Shown in pieces: positions 8,902-16,869 of a stretch of 64,000 nt of DNA. The number at the start of each line of letters is the position of its first letter. Position 1 is the first letter of the stretch. The notes under the pieces are model-generated. The model searched no databases. It was not told the origin of the DNA and saw nothing but the letters and a program-made list of their open reading frames with translations. The stretch lies in NCBI GenBank assembly GCA_002314325.1, contig DCFC01000013.1, positions 1 through 64,000 on the forward strand. Reading direction: 5' to 3'. Source of the stretch: Megamonas hypermegale (lineage in GTDB: Bacteria > Bacillota > Negativicutes > Selenomonadales > Selenomonadaceae). Position numbers and translations under genes: made by a program.

Positions 8902-9174
8902 TTAATCCTTATTTATTTTATTTATGCCTTTTTTTACTAAGTCAACAGAAGCATTTGTTATTTTTTTATTTAAACTTGGTTCGTTTCCTTCTGGGCTATC
9001 CCATAATTTATAAGCTCCACAAATTGGGCATTGTTTTGACTTAAAAAAAGCATAATATATAGCATAAATAAAAGCCCACATAAATCCTGTTAAAAGGCAT
9101 AAGACTATAAATGGTATCCATGCAACTTTCTTTGTAGGTTTCACCATTCTATTACAATATGGACAATATTTCAT
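8902..9174 (-). CDS. Membrane protein with split zinc ribbon
   Basis: A 90-residue protein with CPYC at the N-terminus, a hydrophobic segment at residues ~19-45 and CPIC after it. The two CxxC knuckles flank the membrane helices, as in TM2-like zinc-ribbon proteins. It lies 4 bp from the 8118 gene, probably in one operand of transcription with it. Function unknown. Confidence 0.65.
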   Translation of the reverse strand: MKYCPYCNRMVKPTKKVAWIPFIVLCLLTGFMWAFIYAIYYAFFKSKQCPICGAYKLWDSPEGNEPSLNKKITNASVDLVKKGINKINKD

Positions 9175-9189
9175 AATATAAAACCTCTT

Positions 9190-9618
9190 TTACAATAATG
9201 TGCTTAAAATTCTGTGAACTTCCCTGGGGTCAGGGTCTTTCTCCGAAATCACTTTAGTGATTAAATTTGCGTCTAAGTCGCTGGAATAAGCAAGCAAATG
9301 AATAGCAAACTGATTTGCTTCTTTTTCCCGGCGGCTTGGTACATAGTAACTCATATCTGCGTGTAGATAATATCCATATCCTTTATGTAAGATTGCGTGT
9401 CCCAATTCATGGCAGACGACAATCTTTTGTGCTTCGTATGGCAGATTGGCATTGAGTGCGATAAATTTTCTGCGTAACACTCTTACTAAAAAGCCGCGTA
9501 TTTTATCCGGTAGTTTCAATCGTAGTACATCAATGTTCATATAACATGCTATTTCAAACGGATTACTTGTACCGCATTTTCTAACCAGATTTCTCGCCCG
9601 TACCTTGTAATTGTACAT
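9190..9618 (-). CDS. immA: ImmA/IrrE-type metallopeptidase
   Basis: A 142-residue cytosolic zinc protease with CHELGHAILH (HExxH) at about residues 70-79. Family members cleave or relieve phage repressors of the ImmR/CI type on DNA damage. It lies 22 bp downstream of the repressor gene in the same direction, the standard immR-immA order, so the partner is very likely the 9641 repressor. Confidence 0.88.
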   Translation of the reverse strand: MYNYKVRARNLVRKCGTSNPFEIACYMNIDVLRLKLPDKIRGFLVRVLRRKFIALNANLPYEAQKIVVCHELGHAILHKGYGYYLHADMSYYVPSRREKEANQFAIHLLAYSSDLDANLITKVISEKDPDPREVHRILSTLL

Positions 9619-9640
9619 TTATACCGCCTACTCTTTGCGT

Positions 9641-10015
9641 TTATTTTTTTTTCTTGGCTTTATAAAATATAAACTCAAGCGCGTTTCGTATCTCTTGGCG
9701 GTCTTCTTCATCAAGTTTCATTACTTCACCATCGAACATAACTTCAGACTGATTCAGAAATTTTTCAAGGTCTGCGGGCTTCTTTTCTTCCACCTCTTTC
9801 TTGTCATTAGTAAAATCAATATCTTCTAACAAATCAGAAGCACTAACTGATAAAGCATTTGCTAAATTTTTTATATCATCTTGATTTATAGATGAAGTAT
9901 ATCCACGCTCCCAATTAGAAATAACCTGACTAGATTTATTAATTAGTTTTCCTAATTGACTTTGTGTTAAGCCTTTTGATTTTCTTAATGATTTTATTTT
10001 GTCTTTTAATGCCAT
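9641..10015 (-). CDS. CI/ImmR-like prophage repressor
   Basis: A 124-residue protein with an N-terminal XRE-type HTH (KSKGLTQSQLGKLINKSSQVISNWERG) and an acidic, charged C-terminal tail. It lacks a LexA-like autoprotease domain, which fits inactivation through the adjacent ImmA-like protease. The gene starts divergently from the early operon. A perfect palindrome 34 bp upstream is its likely operator. Confidence 0.88.
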   Translation of the reverse strand: MALKDKIKSLRKSKGLTQSQLGKLINKSSQVISNWERGYTSSINQDDIKNLANALSVSASDLLEDIDFTNDKKEVEEKKPADLEKFLNQSEVMFDGEVMKLDEEDRQEIRNALEFIFYKAKKKK

Positions 10016-10048
10016 AATTCACCAACTCTCTTATAGGTATGATAACAT

Positions 10049-10071
10049 AAACTAACAATAATTGTTAGTTT
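10049..10071. promoter_or_regulatory. Perfect 23-bp palindrome, candidate CI operator
   Basis: Arms AAACTAACAAT and ATTGTTAGTTT surround one central base. It sits between the repressor start and the rightward early promoter. Confidence 0.75.
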
Positions 10072-10106
10072 AATAACGGAATTTGAGAATTTTTTATAAA
10101 AAACTG

Positions 10107-10135
10107 TTGACATTAACGCATTACGTTATTATAAT
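10107..10135 (+). promoter_or_regulatory. Rightward early promoter
   Basis: TTGACA (10107-10112) and TATAAT (10130-10135) are exactly 17 bp apart, a full consensus sigma-A promoter. An operator (10114-10128) fills the spacer. Confidence 0.88.
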
Positions 10136-10386
10136 ATAAATATAACGTAAATCGTTACAGAAAAGAGGTGATAAGATGACTGTGTACGAAAACGTTGCAC
10201 GCATCAGAGAAGCTAAAGGAGTTACTAAAACAGCAGTGGCTAAACATTTAGGCATGAGTTTACAGGGTTATAGATATTTAGAAAGCGGAGAGAGCCGTCT
10301 AGATGTTGAGAGATTGAAACGTATAGCAAAATATTTAAATGTTAAATGCTCTATTTTTTTTGATGACAAACTAACGGATTACGTTA
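10114..10386. repeat. Three TAACG-N5-CGTTA operators
   Basis: The 15-bp palindrome TAACGNNNNNCGTTA occurs at 10114-10128, 10143-10157 and 10372-10386. The first two cover the early promoter spacer and the start of its transcript. The third lies in the last codons of the Cro-like gene. The type differs from the palindrome at 10049, so a second regulator probably reads it, most simply the Cro-like protein. Confidence 0.75.
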
Positions 10387-10406
10387 TAAAAGAGCAAAAA
10401 AAATAA
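10176..10406 (+). CDS. Cro-like regulator, XRE family
   Basis: A 76-residue protein that is almost wholly an HTH domain (VTKTAVAKHLGMSLQGYRYLESGESRLDVERLKRIAKYLN). It is the first gene of the rightward early operon, read from the consensus promoter at 10107, and starts after AGAGGTG. It lies amid three copies of one operator, so autoregulation is likely. Confidence 0.82.
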   Translation: MTVYENVARIREAKGVTKTAVAKHLGMSLQGYRYLESGESRLDVERLKRIAKYLNVKCSIFFDDKLTDYVIKEQKK

Positions 10407-10418
10407 AATAGGAGATGC

Positions 10419-11141
10419 ATGTATATGTTAACAAAAAGTTTTAAATCCAATAAATACTACGAAGTTACAAGGTTCTATTTCAAATATGGTAACGAATGGG
10501 ACGAAATGGAAAACACCGTAACAGTATGGGACACATACGAAAAGGCAATGGCTTATATCGAAAGATATGCCACTGGATTAAAATTTGCCAGTGCTCGAAT
10601 TGAAGTGATTAATCTTGATAGAGAAATTACAGTGGATGATTACAAAAAAGGCGATTACAATATTGTTTCTTTTCAAGAGATATATGATATAACGCTAGAA
10701 GGCGTAGAAGATACTGAACCCAAAGAAATTATATACATGGGTGAAGAAAAATCTGATGACGCTGATGAACAGCCAATGAAGAAAGAGCAATCTACAGAGC
10801 CACCAACAAAATACTTTGCGATAAAAGATTATCCGGCACAGTTTAGCAACCTGCGGGCAGCGATAAATTTTGCCAAAGGCATAAAGGCAAATCGAGAACT
10901 TGTTATTTATGCGGTCAAGCAAGCTTCGAATGCGCCAATGGTTAGTTTAGAGCCGGTCAGCACGATTGAAGCCTATCGACCTAAAATTACTAAAGCAAAT
11001 ATTGTCGAGCAAAACAATAAGGTTTACGTCCATATCGAAGATGATGAAAAAATATGTTCTATTTTCTTTAATACCAGGCATGAAGCAGAACATTATCTAA
11101 GAGCCTTTTTAAAAATTAGAGATAAACCGAAAGCTGCCTGA
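10419..11141 (+). CDS. Phage early protein, unknown
   Basis: A 240-residue cytosolic protein without a recognised family. Residues ~1-85 look like one alpha/beta domain (NTVTVWDTYEKAMAYIERYATG). An acidic linker with EEKSDDADEQP follows, and a second domain with KYFAIKDYPAQFSNLRAAINFAKG fills the rest. AGGAG precedes the start. Second gene of the early operon. Confidence 0.6.
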   Translation: MYMLTKSFKSNKYYEVTRFYFKYGNEWDEMENTVTVWDTYEKAMAYIERYATGLKFASARIEVINLDREITVDDYKKGDYNIVSFQEIYDITLEGVEDTEPKEIIYMGEEKSDDADEQPMKKEQSTEPPTKYFAIKDYPAQFSNLRAAINFAKGIKANRELVIYAVKQASNAPMVSLEPVSTIEAYRPKITKANIVEQNNKVYVHIEDDEKICSIFFNTRHEAEHYLRAFLKIRDKPKAA

Positions 11142-11179
11142 TTTTTAGTTTATTGTACTATGAAAAGGCAGGGTATGAC

Positions 11180-11650
11180 ATGCAGAATAACTTCTATATT
11201 ATTGCTAAAAAAGGCAGAATTAAAGCCGGTCTATCAAAGATAGCAGCGGCAAGATTATTGAATGTGAGTGAACGTAGTTTATCGGCATATGAAAACGGCT
11301 CTACTGCTGTTGATGATGAAATGGCTGTTAGAATGGCAGAAATTTATAATTATCCAGCTATTATTTATTGTTGGACACGAGATAACGCCTGTGGAAGGTT
11401 ATTCTTACCGGCTATTGATGAGCGAAGTTTATCAGAAAATATACTGGATAGCTTGGTAAATATCGAAAGTATGAAAAATGAAATGCCGAGTTTAATTATG
11501 ATAGGTAGAGATAACAGAATTGACCATACTGAAATAGGTATATTCGACAAAATAAAAAATAACGGTCTAATACCGTTGATAAAAAGCAGTTTGGCAATAA
11601 TTTTCTCTAATAAAAAGAAAAAGCTGACTGGCACAAAGCCAATCAGCTAG
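11180..11650 (+). CDS. XRE-family regulator
   Basis: About 156 residues. The N-terminal HTH reads GRIKAGLSKIAAARLLNVSERSLSAYENG. A Cys-containing segment (YCWTRDNACGRLFLP) and a C-terminal region of unknown role follow. ATG 11180 is preferred for its AGGCAGGG; TTG 11153 is a longer in-frame choice. The gene ends inside a hairpin at 11622-11648. It is the third HTH protein in this part of the prophage. Confidence 0.65.
   Translation: MQNNFYIIAKKGRIKAGLSKIAAARLLNVSERSLSAYENGSTAVDDEMAVRMAEIYNYPAIIYCWTRDNACGRLFLPAIDERSLSENILDSLVNIESMKNEMPSLIMIGRDNRIDHTEIGIFDKIKNNGLIPLIKSSLAIIFSNKKKKLTGTKPIS
11622..11648. terminator. Hairpin at the end of the XRE gene
   Basis: AGCTGACTGGC and GCCAATCAGCT form an eleven-base stem with one mismatch. 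It is not followed by a clean T run, so it may be an attenuator or a weak terminator. Confidence 0.4.
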
Positions 11651-11711
11651 ATGATGTATATGTTGTAATCATTATAACAGAAAAATTGTCTATTGAAAAG
11701 AGGTGAGATAG

Positions 11712-12062
11712 ATGACGAGTGAAGAAAAGATTTTTGCCGATTTAGACAGCGAAACACTGAAAAAGCAGGGCATGAACGCTTTTGAAGCTATGTATGCACA
11801 GCTAAAAGCCAAAGACAAATATATCGCAGAGCTTGAAGCGATTATTGCAGACAAAAAAGATGGTGAAGTTTATTGGTCACCGGCAGGATTTATGCAGGCA
11901 AAGCAGGTCGGCAAGTATCTTGGTCTTAGATATGGGCAGGTTGTAGAAATGGGACATACCGGAAAGCTCAAAATGAAACGTGAAGGCAAAAAGTTGATTT
12001 TCTTCAAAGATGACGTTCTGAGATATGAACGGGAGTTGAAAGGTTTCAGTATAAGTCGTTAG
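11712..12062 (+). CDS. Excisionase-like DNA-binding protein
   Basis: A 116-residue protein. Residues ~15-50 look like a coiled coil (EAMYAQLKAKDKYIAELEAIIADKK). The C-terminal ~60 residues resemble the winged-helix excisionase/MerR fold (MQAKQVGKYLGLRYGQVVEMGHTGKLKMKREGKKLIFFKDDVLRYE). It may serve as Xis or as an early regulator. Good SD GAGGTGAGAT. Confidence 0.6.
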   Translation: MTSEEKIFADLDSETLKKQGMNAFEAMYAQLKAKDKYIAELEAIIADKKDGEVYWSPAGFMQAKQVGKYLGLRYGQVVEMGHTGKLKMKREGKKLIFFKDDVLRYERELKGFSISR

Positions 12063-12078
12063 GGTAGAGGTGTTGAGC

Positions 12079-12240
12079 ATGAGGTGTTGGCGGTGCGGAA
12101 AACGTATAAAAGAATATGAAGCACAGAAATTATGTCTTATTTGCGGGCTGACGGTTCCCGTATGTGCCGATGACCGCACATGCTACGACAAAGGATTGTA
12201 TCCGAAACCGAAAAAGAAGGGAAATAAAAATAATGCTTAG
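12079..12240 (+). CDS. Small zinc-ribbon protein
   Basis: A 53-residue ORF starting MRCWRCGKRIKEYE with CxxC, CLICG and a further Cys pair (VCADDRTCYDKG), followed by a lysine-rich tail. GAGGTGTTGAGC precedes ATG 12079. The next gene starts inside its last codons, which supports translation. Function unknown. Confidence 0.6.
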   Translation: MRCWRCGKRIKEYEAQKLCLICGLTVPVCADDRTCYDKGLYPKPKKKGNKNNA

Positions 12241-12382
12241 TTATATAGCTGCTTTTATATTCGGCGGTATGTGGGGTTTTATTGTATGCGCTTTCTTCGT
12301 AGGCTGTAATTCCAGACGCTGGAATGAAGATTGGGGAGAAGCTGAATATTGGAAAAAATATAATGAAAAAAAAGAAAAATGA
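12233..12382 (+). CDS. Small membrane protein, DUF3789-like
   Basis: A 49-residue protein with one N-terminal membrane helix (LSYIAAFIFGGMWGFIVCAFFVG) and a charged tail. Its ATG overlaps the end of the preceding gene by 8 bp. The helix resembles the short DUF3789 phage and plasmid proteins; function unknown. Confidence 0.6.
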   Translation: MLSYIAAFIFGGMWGFIVCAFFVGCNSRRWNEDWGEAEYWKKYNEKKEK

Positions 12383-12394
12383 AAGGTGATAAAC

Positions 12395-12628
12395 ATGATT
12401 AAATTACCAAACAAAAGAACGGCAATAGCGTTAATGGCAATGGGAAACTGGGTATATGTAAAGGACATCAACCCAAATGAAGCGGAAAACTGCGGCGGCG
12501 ATTGGTTTCGGATGAATGATGACGGTGAAATAATCGACGAACGAGGCATAAGTTGCGTTTCAGAGGATTTTTCCGCATATATGGATGAGTATTTTGCATT
12601 AGAACCGGGCGAAGAAAGGAAGGCTTAA
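12395..12628 (+). CDS. Small phage protein, unknown
   Basis: A 77-residue acidic cytosolic protein (KLPNKRTAIALMAMGNWVYVKDINP...). ATG 12395 with AAAGGTG is chosen over GTG 12386, which lies in the SD. No family recognised. Confidence 0.55.
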   Translation: MIKLPNKRTAIALMAMGNWVYVKDINPNEAENCGGDWFRMNDDGEIIDERGISCVSEDFSAYMDEYFALEPGEERKA

Positions 12629-12632
12629 TAAT

Positions 12633-12779
12633 ATGAAAATTTATTTAGTACCGACAAAACAAGGATATATTCAGCGAAAAGGCATATTTAAGCCGAATGA
12701 AATTGTACCGTTCTTGCAATCGGTGATTAAAAGACAGGCTGTTATTTTGGCAAACATAAAAAAAGCCGGCTGCCTCTAA
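12633..12779 (+). CDS. Very small phage protein
   Basis: A 48-residue ORF starting MKIYLVPTKQGYIQRKG with AAGGAAGG upstream. Its last codons overlap a CCGGTTG-type stem that, on the opposite strand, is followed by a T run. Function unknown. Confidence 0.45.
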   Translation: MKIYLVPTKQGYIQRKGIFKPNEIVPFLQSVIKRQAVILANIKKAGCL

Positions 12780-12839
12780 GACAACCGGAATAAACAAAAT
12801 TATTAAACTTGATTTGATTATAGAAAAGGAATACGCAAT

Positions 12840-13238
12840 ATGTCAATAGATTTACATCCTAAAATATGCAATTTATGCGGCGGAAAAGTTATTTATACGA
12901 CCAACGACAATATATACGGCAAGCTCTATGGAAGCGGGTTCTGCTATTTATGTACTAATTGCGGTGCATATGTAGGCACACACAAACCTAGACCGCGTGA
13001 AGCATTTGGTATTTTATCAGACGGGAAAATGCGAAAGTTAAAGCATGAGTGCCATGACAGATTTGATAAATTTTGGAAAAACAAATCCAATAGAAGAAAA
13101 ATACGGAAAAGAGCATATGCAAAACTAGCTGAACTGTTAAATATACCTGTTCAAGATTGCCATTTTGGATATTTTGATATGGTTATGCTGAAGAAAGCTA
13201 GTTTAAAAATAACAGTAATGGAAAACGAGGGATTTTAA
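12840..13238 (+). CDS. DUF3268-like zinc-finger protein
   Basis: A 132-residue protein. The N-terminus holds ICNLCGGKV and CYLCTNCGAYVGTH, a four-cysteine zinc site, followed by a basic helical part and a C-terminal DCHFGYFD stretch typical of the DUF3268 family. It lies directly before the recombination genes; the stop abuts the next ATG. Confidence 0.72.
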   Translation: MSIDLHPKICNLCGGKVIYTTNDNIYGKLYGSGFCYLCTNCGAYVGTHKPRPREAFGILSDGKMRKLKHECHDRFDKFWKNKSNRRKIRKRAYAKLAELLNIPVQDCHFGYFDMVMLKKASLKITVMENEGF

Positions 13239-14192
13239 ATGGCAATAAAGACAATTATGACCGCCGCTCAGATGGCGAATGATGAAAAAGCGTGGCTTGC
13301 ACTGAGAAATAAATATATCGGCGGTAGTGATGCAGGTTCGGTTGCAGGTTTTAGCAAGTGGAAAAGTCCGTATCAGCTCTATCTGGAAAAGACAGGTAAA
13401 CAGCAGGCGGAAGATTTATCCGGTAATATGCGCGTTTGGTTCGGCAAGCGCGCAGAGCAGATTGTCGCCGACAGATTTACGCTTGATACCGGCAAGAAGC
13501 TCCGTAAAACGGGCGTATGGGTGAATGACAAATATCCGTGGGCGTGTGCAACGCTTGACCGGATGATTACGGGCGAAAATTCTTTCCTTGAATGCAAAAC
13601 ATCCAGCGGTTTTACCAAAGACCGCTGGCAGGAAGGACAGATACCGGACAATTATTACTGTCAGATACTGCATTATATGACCGTTATGGAAATGGATTAC
13701 TGCTATATCGCCTGCCTTTTTGACAACTGCTCCGATTATGTAATCCGCAAAGTCGAGTTCAATGAAGAAGATGCTAAAGCGCTGATGAGTGCGGAACAGG
13801 CTTTCTTTGAAAATATGGCACTCGGCATTGAACCGCCGGTTGACGGCTCGGAGGCATGCGGCAAGGCACTGAGTGAAAAATTCAAAGGCGGCAAAATCGA
13901 GCCGGTGGAACTTGGTTCAGATGTACTCGATACGGTAACGAAACTTTTAACAGCACAGGCACAGGAAAAAGAAATAAAGCAAACCATACAAAGATACCAA
14001 AATGAATTAAAAACGGCTCTCGGCGACAATGAGCACGGTTATGCAGGAAATTATGAAGTGAATTGGACTACCGTAAAAGCGCGTCAAAGTATCGACAGCA
14101 AACTGCTTAAAAAGGAACAGCCGGAAATCTATGCAAAGTATCTGAAAGAAGGAGCACCTTCCCGCAGATTTTCGATAAAAAAATTAGGTTAA
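13239..14192 (+). CDS. YqaJ-family viral exonuclease
   Basis: A 317-residue PD-(D/E)xK nuclease that should resect double-stranded ends 5' to 3', like lambda Exo, to feed the RecT annealase. Visible motifs: KYIGGSDAGSVAGFSKWKSP near residue 25, CATLDRM, the FLECKTSS core (E-x-K) near residue 118, and YYCQILHYM. It stands immediately before recT with 18 bp spacing. Confidence 0.9.
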   Translation: MAIKTIMTAAQMANDEKAWLALRNKYIGGSDAGSVAGFSKWKSPYQLYLEKTGKQQAEDLSGNMRVWFGKRAEQIVADRFTLDTGKKLRKTGVWVNDKYPWACATLDRMITGENSFLECKTSSGFTKDRWQEGQIPDNYYCQILHYMTVMEMDYCYIACLFDNCSDYVIRKVEFNEEDAKALMSAEQAFFENMALGIEPPVDGSEACGKALSEKFKGGKIEPVELGSDVLDTVTKLLTAQAQEKEIKQTIQRYQNELKTALGDNEHGYAGNYEVNWTTVKARQSIDSKLLKKEQPEIYAKYLKEGAPSRRFSIKKLG

Positions 14193-14210
14193 TAAAAGGA
14201 GATTGATATT

Positions 14211-15080
14211 ATGGCAAGTACAAAAGGCGGATTACTCGCAAAAACGAATAACGCAGTGACGGCGAAAAAACCGACAACGATAAAAGGCTGGATTGTGGCA
14301 TATAAGGACCAGATTGCAAAGGCACTGCCGAGCGTGATGACACCGGAACGATTTACGCGCATTGCACTAACGGCGGTTTCTAATAATCCGCAGCTAGCGC
14401 ATTGCACGCCGATGAGTTTTCTCGGGGCAATGATGCAGGCAGCACAACTCGGGCTTGAGCCGAATACGCCGCTCGGGCAGGCATATTTAATTCCGTATCG
14501 CAACAAAGGCACGCTTGAAGCACAGTTCCAGATTGGGTACAAAGGATTGATTGACCTTGCCTATAGAAGCGGAGAAATCACGGATATTGCGGCCCATGTC
14601 GTTTATGAAAATGATGTGTTTGAATTTGAATACGGACTTACGCCGAAACTGGTGCATAAACCGGTACTCAAAAACCGTGGTGATGCCATTTTATACTACG
14701 GCGTATATCACACTAAAAGCGGCGGCTACGGCTTCGAAGTTATGAGCGTTGAGGATATCGACGAGTATAAAAAGAAATTCAGCCAGTCGGCAAACAGTAA
14801 ATATTCGCCGTGGACGACAAATTTTGACGCTATGGCGAAAAAGACGGTACTCAAGCAACTGCTCAAATATGCGCCGATTAAAACGGATTTTGTAAGAAAT
14901 ATAACGACTGATGAAACGATTAAGAGTAATCTCTCCGAACATATGACCGATATCGCCGATGAAACGACGATTGATATGGAAGATATTCAAGATGAACCGA
15001 CAAACAGCGAAAATCCTAAAAATGTAGATATGGAAACGGGAGAAATCTTGGAAAAAGAAAATCAACCAACGGCAAATTGA
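14211..15080 (+). CDS. recT: RecT single-strand annealing protein
   Basis: A 289-residue recombinase that anneals complementary strands with the YqaJ nuclease. Typical RecT features include MTPERFTRIALTAVSNNPQL, GAMMQAAQLGLEPNTPLGQAYLIPY and QIGYKGLIDLAYRSG. The C-terminal ~50 residues are acidic and variable (DIEDIQDEPTNSENPK-like), as usual. AAGGAG precedes ATG 14211. Confidence 0.95.
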   Translation: MASTKGGLLAKTNNAVTAKKPTTIKGWIVAYKDQIAKALPSVMTPERFTRIALTAVSNNPQLAHCTPMSFLGAMMQAAQLGLEPNTPLGQAYLIPYRNKGTLEAQFQIGYKGLIDLAYRSGEITDIAAHVVYENDVFEFEYGLTPKLVHKPVLKNRGDAILYYGVYHTKSGGYGFEVMSVEDIDEYKKKFSQSANSKYSPWTTNFDAMAKKTVLKQLLKYAPIKTDFVRNITTDETIKSNLSEHMTDIADETTIDMEDIQDEPTNSENPKNVDMETGEILEKENQPTAN

Positions 15081-15094
15081 AATGAGGTGGCAAA

Positions 15095-15919
15095 ATGGGC
15101 GAACTGGAGCAAGGCGACAAGAAGGAATTTACAGGTGTATTTGTACCGGCAGATATATTAATGGCTCAAGATTTGACACCACTTCAAAAATTACTATACG
15201 CAGAAATATTGGCACTCTCCGGTAATGACGGTTGCTTTGCTTCCAGCTCTCATTTTGCCCAGCATCTTTGTATAACCGAACGCAGGATACGAAGTAATTT
15301 AGCTGATTTGGAAAAATTGGGATATATAACAAGAACAGTTACAAAGACCAATGTTAGAGTAATTCAGATAGCTAAATTATCTGATGAGGTAGGACGCAAA
15401 CGTCCTAGGGGTAGGACACCAGCGTCCGGGGAGGTAGGACATGAGCGTCCTAGGGGTAGGACGGAAACGTCCGCCGAGGTAGGACGCAAACGTCCACATA
15501 AATATAATAATAAAAACAATATAAATACAAATGGAAATACAAAAGAAATAGTAGCACCTACAGCGGCGGAAAATCCTCTCGATAATATCTGCAAATTGTA
15601 CCTGCGGGAGATAAGCAATAAATCCTGCTGTTCTCCGCTGGAAACGGATAAGCTATCGAAACTCATATCAGAGTACGGAGCAGATACAGTAAAAGAAGCA
15701 ATCGAAATAGCCGTGATGCGTAATCGGCGCTCACTGGCTTATATCGAAGGAATATTGAAAAATACAGGCGGTGATGAAAACGGAAGCAGAACAGAAAAAG
15801 CCGCAGTGGTTCGACGCGGAAAACCAGCCGGACGTGGTGGCTTATATAAATCGCGTAAGGTCGAAACAATCGAAGATGTCGAAAGAAAGTTTGCTAACGA
15901 AACAAGTGGTTGGGATTAA
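15095..15919 (+). CDS. Phage replication initiator with HTH and DnaD-like domains
   Basis: A 274-residue protein. Residues ~15-95 form a winged-helix domain (LTPLQKLLYAEILAL, SSSHFAQHLCITERRIRSNLADLEKLGYI). A repetitive linker of about 45 residues (EVGRKRPRGRTPASG-like units) follows. The C-terminal part has a DnaD-like helical segment (KLISEYGADTVKEAIEIAV, LAYIEGILKN). The linker DNA carries five iterons, so the gene probably contains its own origin, as lambda O does. The helicase loader gene overlaps its 3' end. Confidence 0.82.
   Translation: MGELEQGDKKEFTGVFVPADILMAQDLTPLQKLLYAEILALSGNDGCFASSSHFAQHLCITERRIRSNLADLEKLGYITRTVTKTNVRVIQIAKLSDEVGRKRPRGRTPASGEVGHERPRGRTETSAEVGRKRPHKYNNKNNINTNGNTKEIVAPTAAENPLDNICKLYLREISNKSCCSPLETDKLSKLISEYGADTVKEAIEIAVMRNRRSLAYIEGILKNTGGDENGSRTEKAAVVRRGKPAGRGGLYKSRKVETIEDVERKFANETSGWD
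15389..15540. other. Probable phage replication origin: five iterons and AT-rich stretch
   Basis: The 17-bp unit GTAGGACnnnnnCGTCC occurs at 15389, 15411, 15434, 15456 and 15479, spaced 22 or 23 bp. Each unit contains the dyad GGAC/GTCC. Immediately after the last copy, 15496-15545 is nearly pure A/T. The layout matches the lambda origin, which also lies inside the initiator gene. Confidence 0.75.
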
Positions 15920-16508
15920 AGATAAAGAGCTTTTGCAGGCTGGTATCTTTGAACGATTTAAAAACGTATCATTTCAGACAATAAGCGTAGATAATGATAT
16001 TCGGGAAAATGCCGAGATGATATACCGCTATGCAAAAAATATAGATAAATACGTGGCAGAGGGCAAAGGGCTAATCCTTTCCGGAAGTTACGGCACTATG
16101 AAAACAACGCTTGCTGTATGTGTGCTAAGAAAATTTATCGAGCAGGGCGGCAGCGGATTGTTTATCCCGATGTGCTCCATTATGGACAATCTCTATAGTA
16201 TGCGGGCACGAAGTCTGGAAGAGTGGGGCAGATTTGAAATGCGGCTGCGGGAAACAAAGCTGCTCGTGATTGATGATTTGGGCGGAGAAGATGTATCAGC
16301 GCCGTGGGTGCTGCCAAAGGTAAACAGCATAATTACAGAACGTTACAACCGCAAAAAGCCCGTAATAATCACCACGAACATGACGAAAGACGAACTACTG
16401 GACACATATTCCGGCAGGATTATCGACAGGCTCAAATCGACAAACTTTTATATAGTGTTTAATGCAAAATCCAAGCGTAAAGGTTTAAATCTTGATGAAT
16501 TAAGGTGA
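15774..16508 (+). CDS. DnaC-like helicase loader ATPase
   Basis: A 244-residue AAA+ protein that would load the host replicative helicase at the phage origin. It shows Walker A GSYGTMKTTLA, Walker B LLVIDDLGGE, a sensor segment VIITTNM and an arginine finger region GRIIDRL. The likely start ATG 15774 (GTG 15771 is one codon longer) lies 146 bp inside the initiator gene. An internal ATG at 15876 would reduce the overlap to 44 bp but has a poor SD. Confidence 0.85.
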   Translation: MKTEAEQKKPQWFDAENQPDVVAYINRVRSKQSKMSKESLLTKQVVGIKDKELLQAGIFERFKNVSFQTISVDNDIRENAEMIYRYAKNIDKYVAEGKGLILSGSYGTMKTTLAVCVLRKFIEQGGSGLFIPMCSIMDNLYSMRARSLEEWGRFEMRLRETKLLVIDDLGGEDVSAPWVLPKVNSIITERYNRKKPVIITTNMTKDELLDTYSGRIIDRLKSTNFYIVFNAKSKRKGLNLDELR

Positions 16509-16512
16509 TTGT

Positions 16513-16869
16513 ATGGCTGAACATTTTAAGCACTGCAAATACTGCGGGCGCGAGTTTATCACGACCAATCACAGAATAGGCTATTGCAGTGATGAGTGCA
16601 GAAAGAAAATGTATGTAATTAAAATCCGCAGAGCCGTAGAAAAACAAAACCGCAAACGTGCTAAAATTCCAATTCCTGTATTTGTACCGAAAGAACATCC
16701 GGAACGAGATAAACGGATAGAATTGGCGGAAATAACGGGTATTCATTACGGTACAATTACGGCGTACTGGGACGATAAACAGAAACTGAAAAAAGTGATT
16801 GAATACAAGCAGAGCATAGGCGAAGCAAAACCTGTAAATTTAGATAAATTATTTGAAACAGGAGAATAA
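16513..16869 (+). CDS. Zinc-ribbon phage protein
   Basis: A 118-residue protein starting with a treble-clef-like zinc site (CKYCGREFITTNHRIGYCSDECRKK), followed by a basic helix and an HTH-like segment (IELAEITGIHYGTITAYWDD). It sits 4 bp after the loader gene. Probably DNA- or RNA-binding; no name recognised. Confidence 0.6.
   Translation: MAEHFKHCKYCGREFITTNHRIGYCSDECRKKMYVIKIRRAVEKQNRKRAKIPIPVFVPKEHPERDKRIELAEITGIHYGTITAYWDDKQKLKKVIEYKQSIGEAKPVNLDKLFETGE

Noticed and set aside
12755..12800. CCGGTTG stem as a terminator for early genes
   Set aside because: The T run lies on the minus strand, where no gene needs it; the + strand has no U tract.
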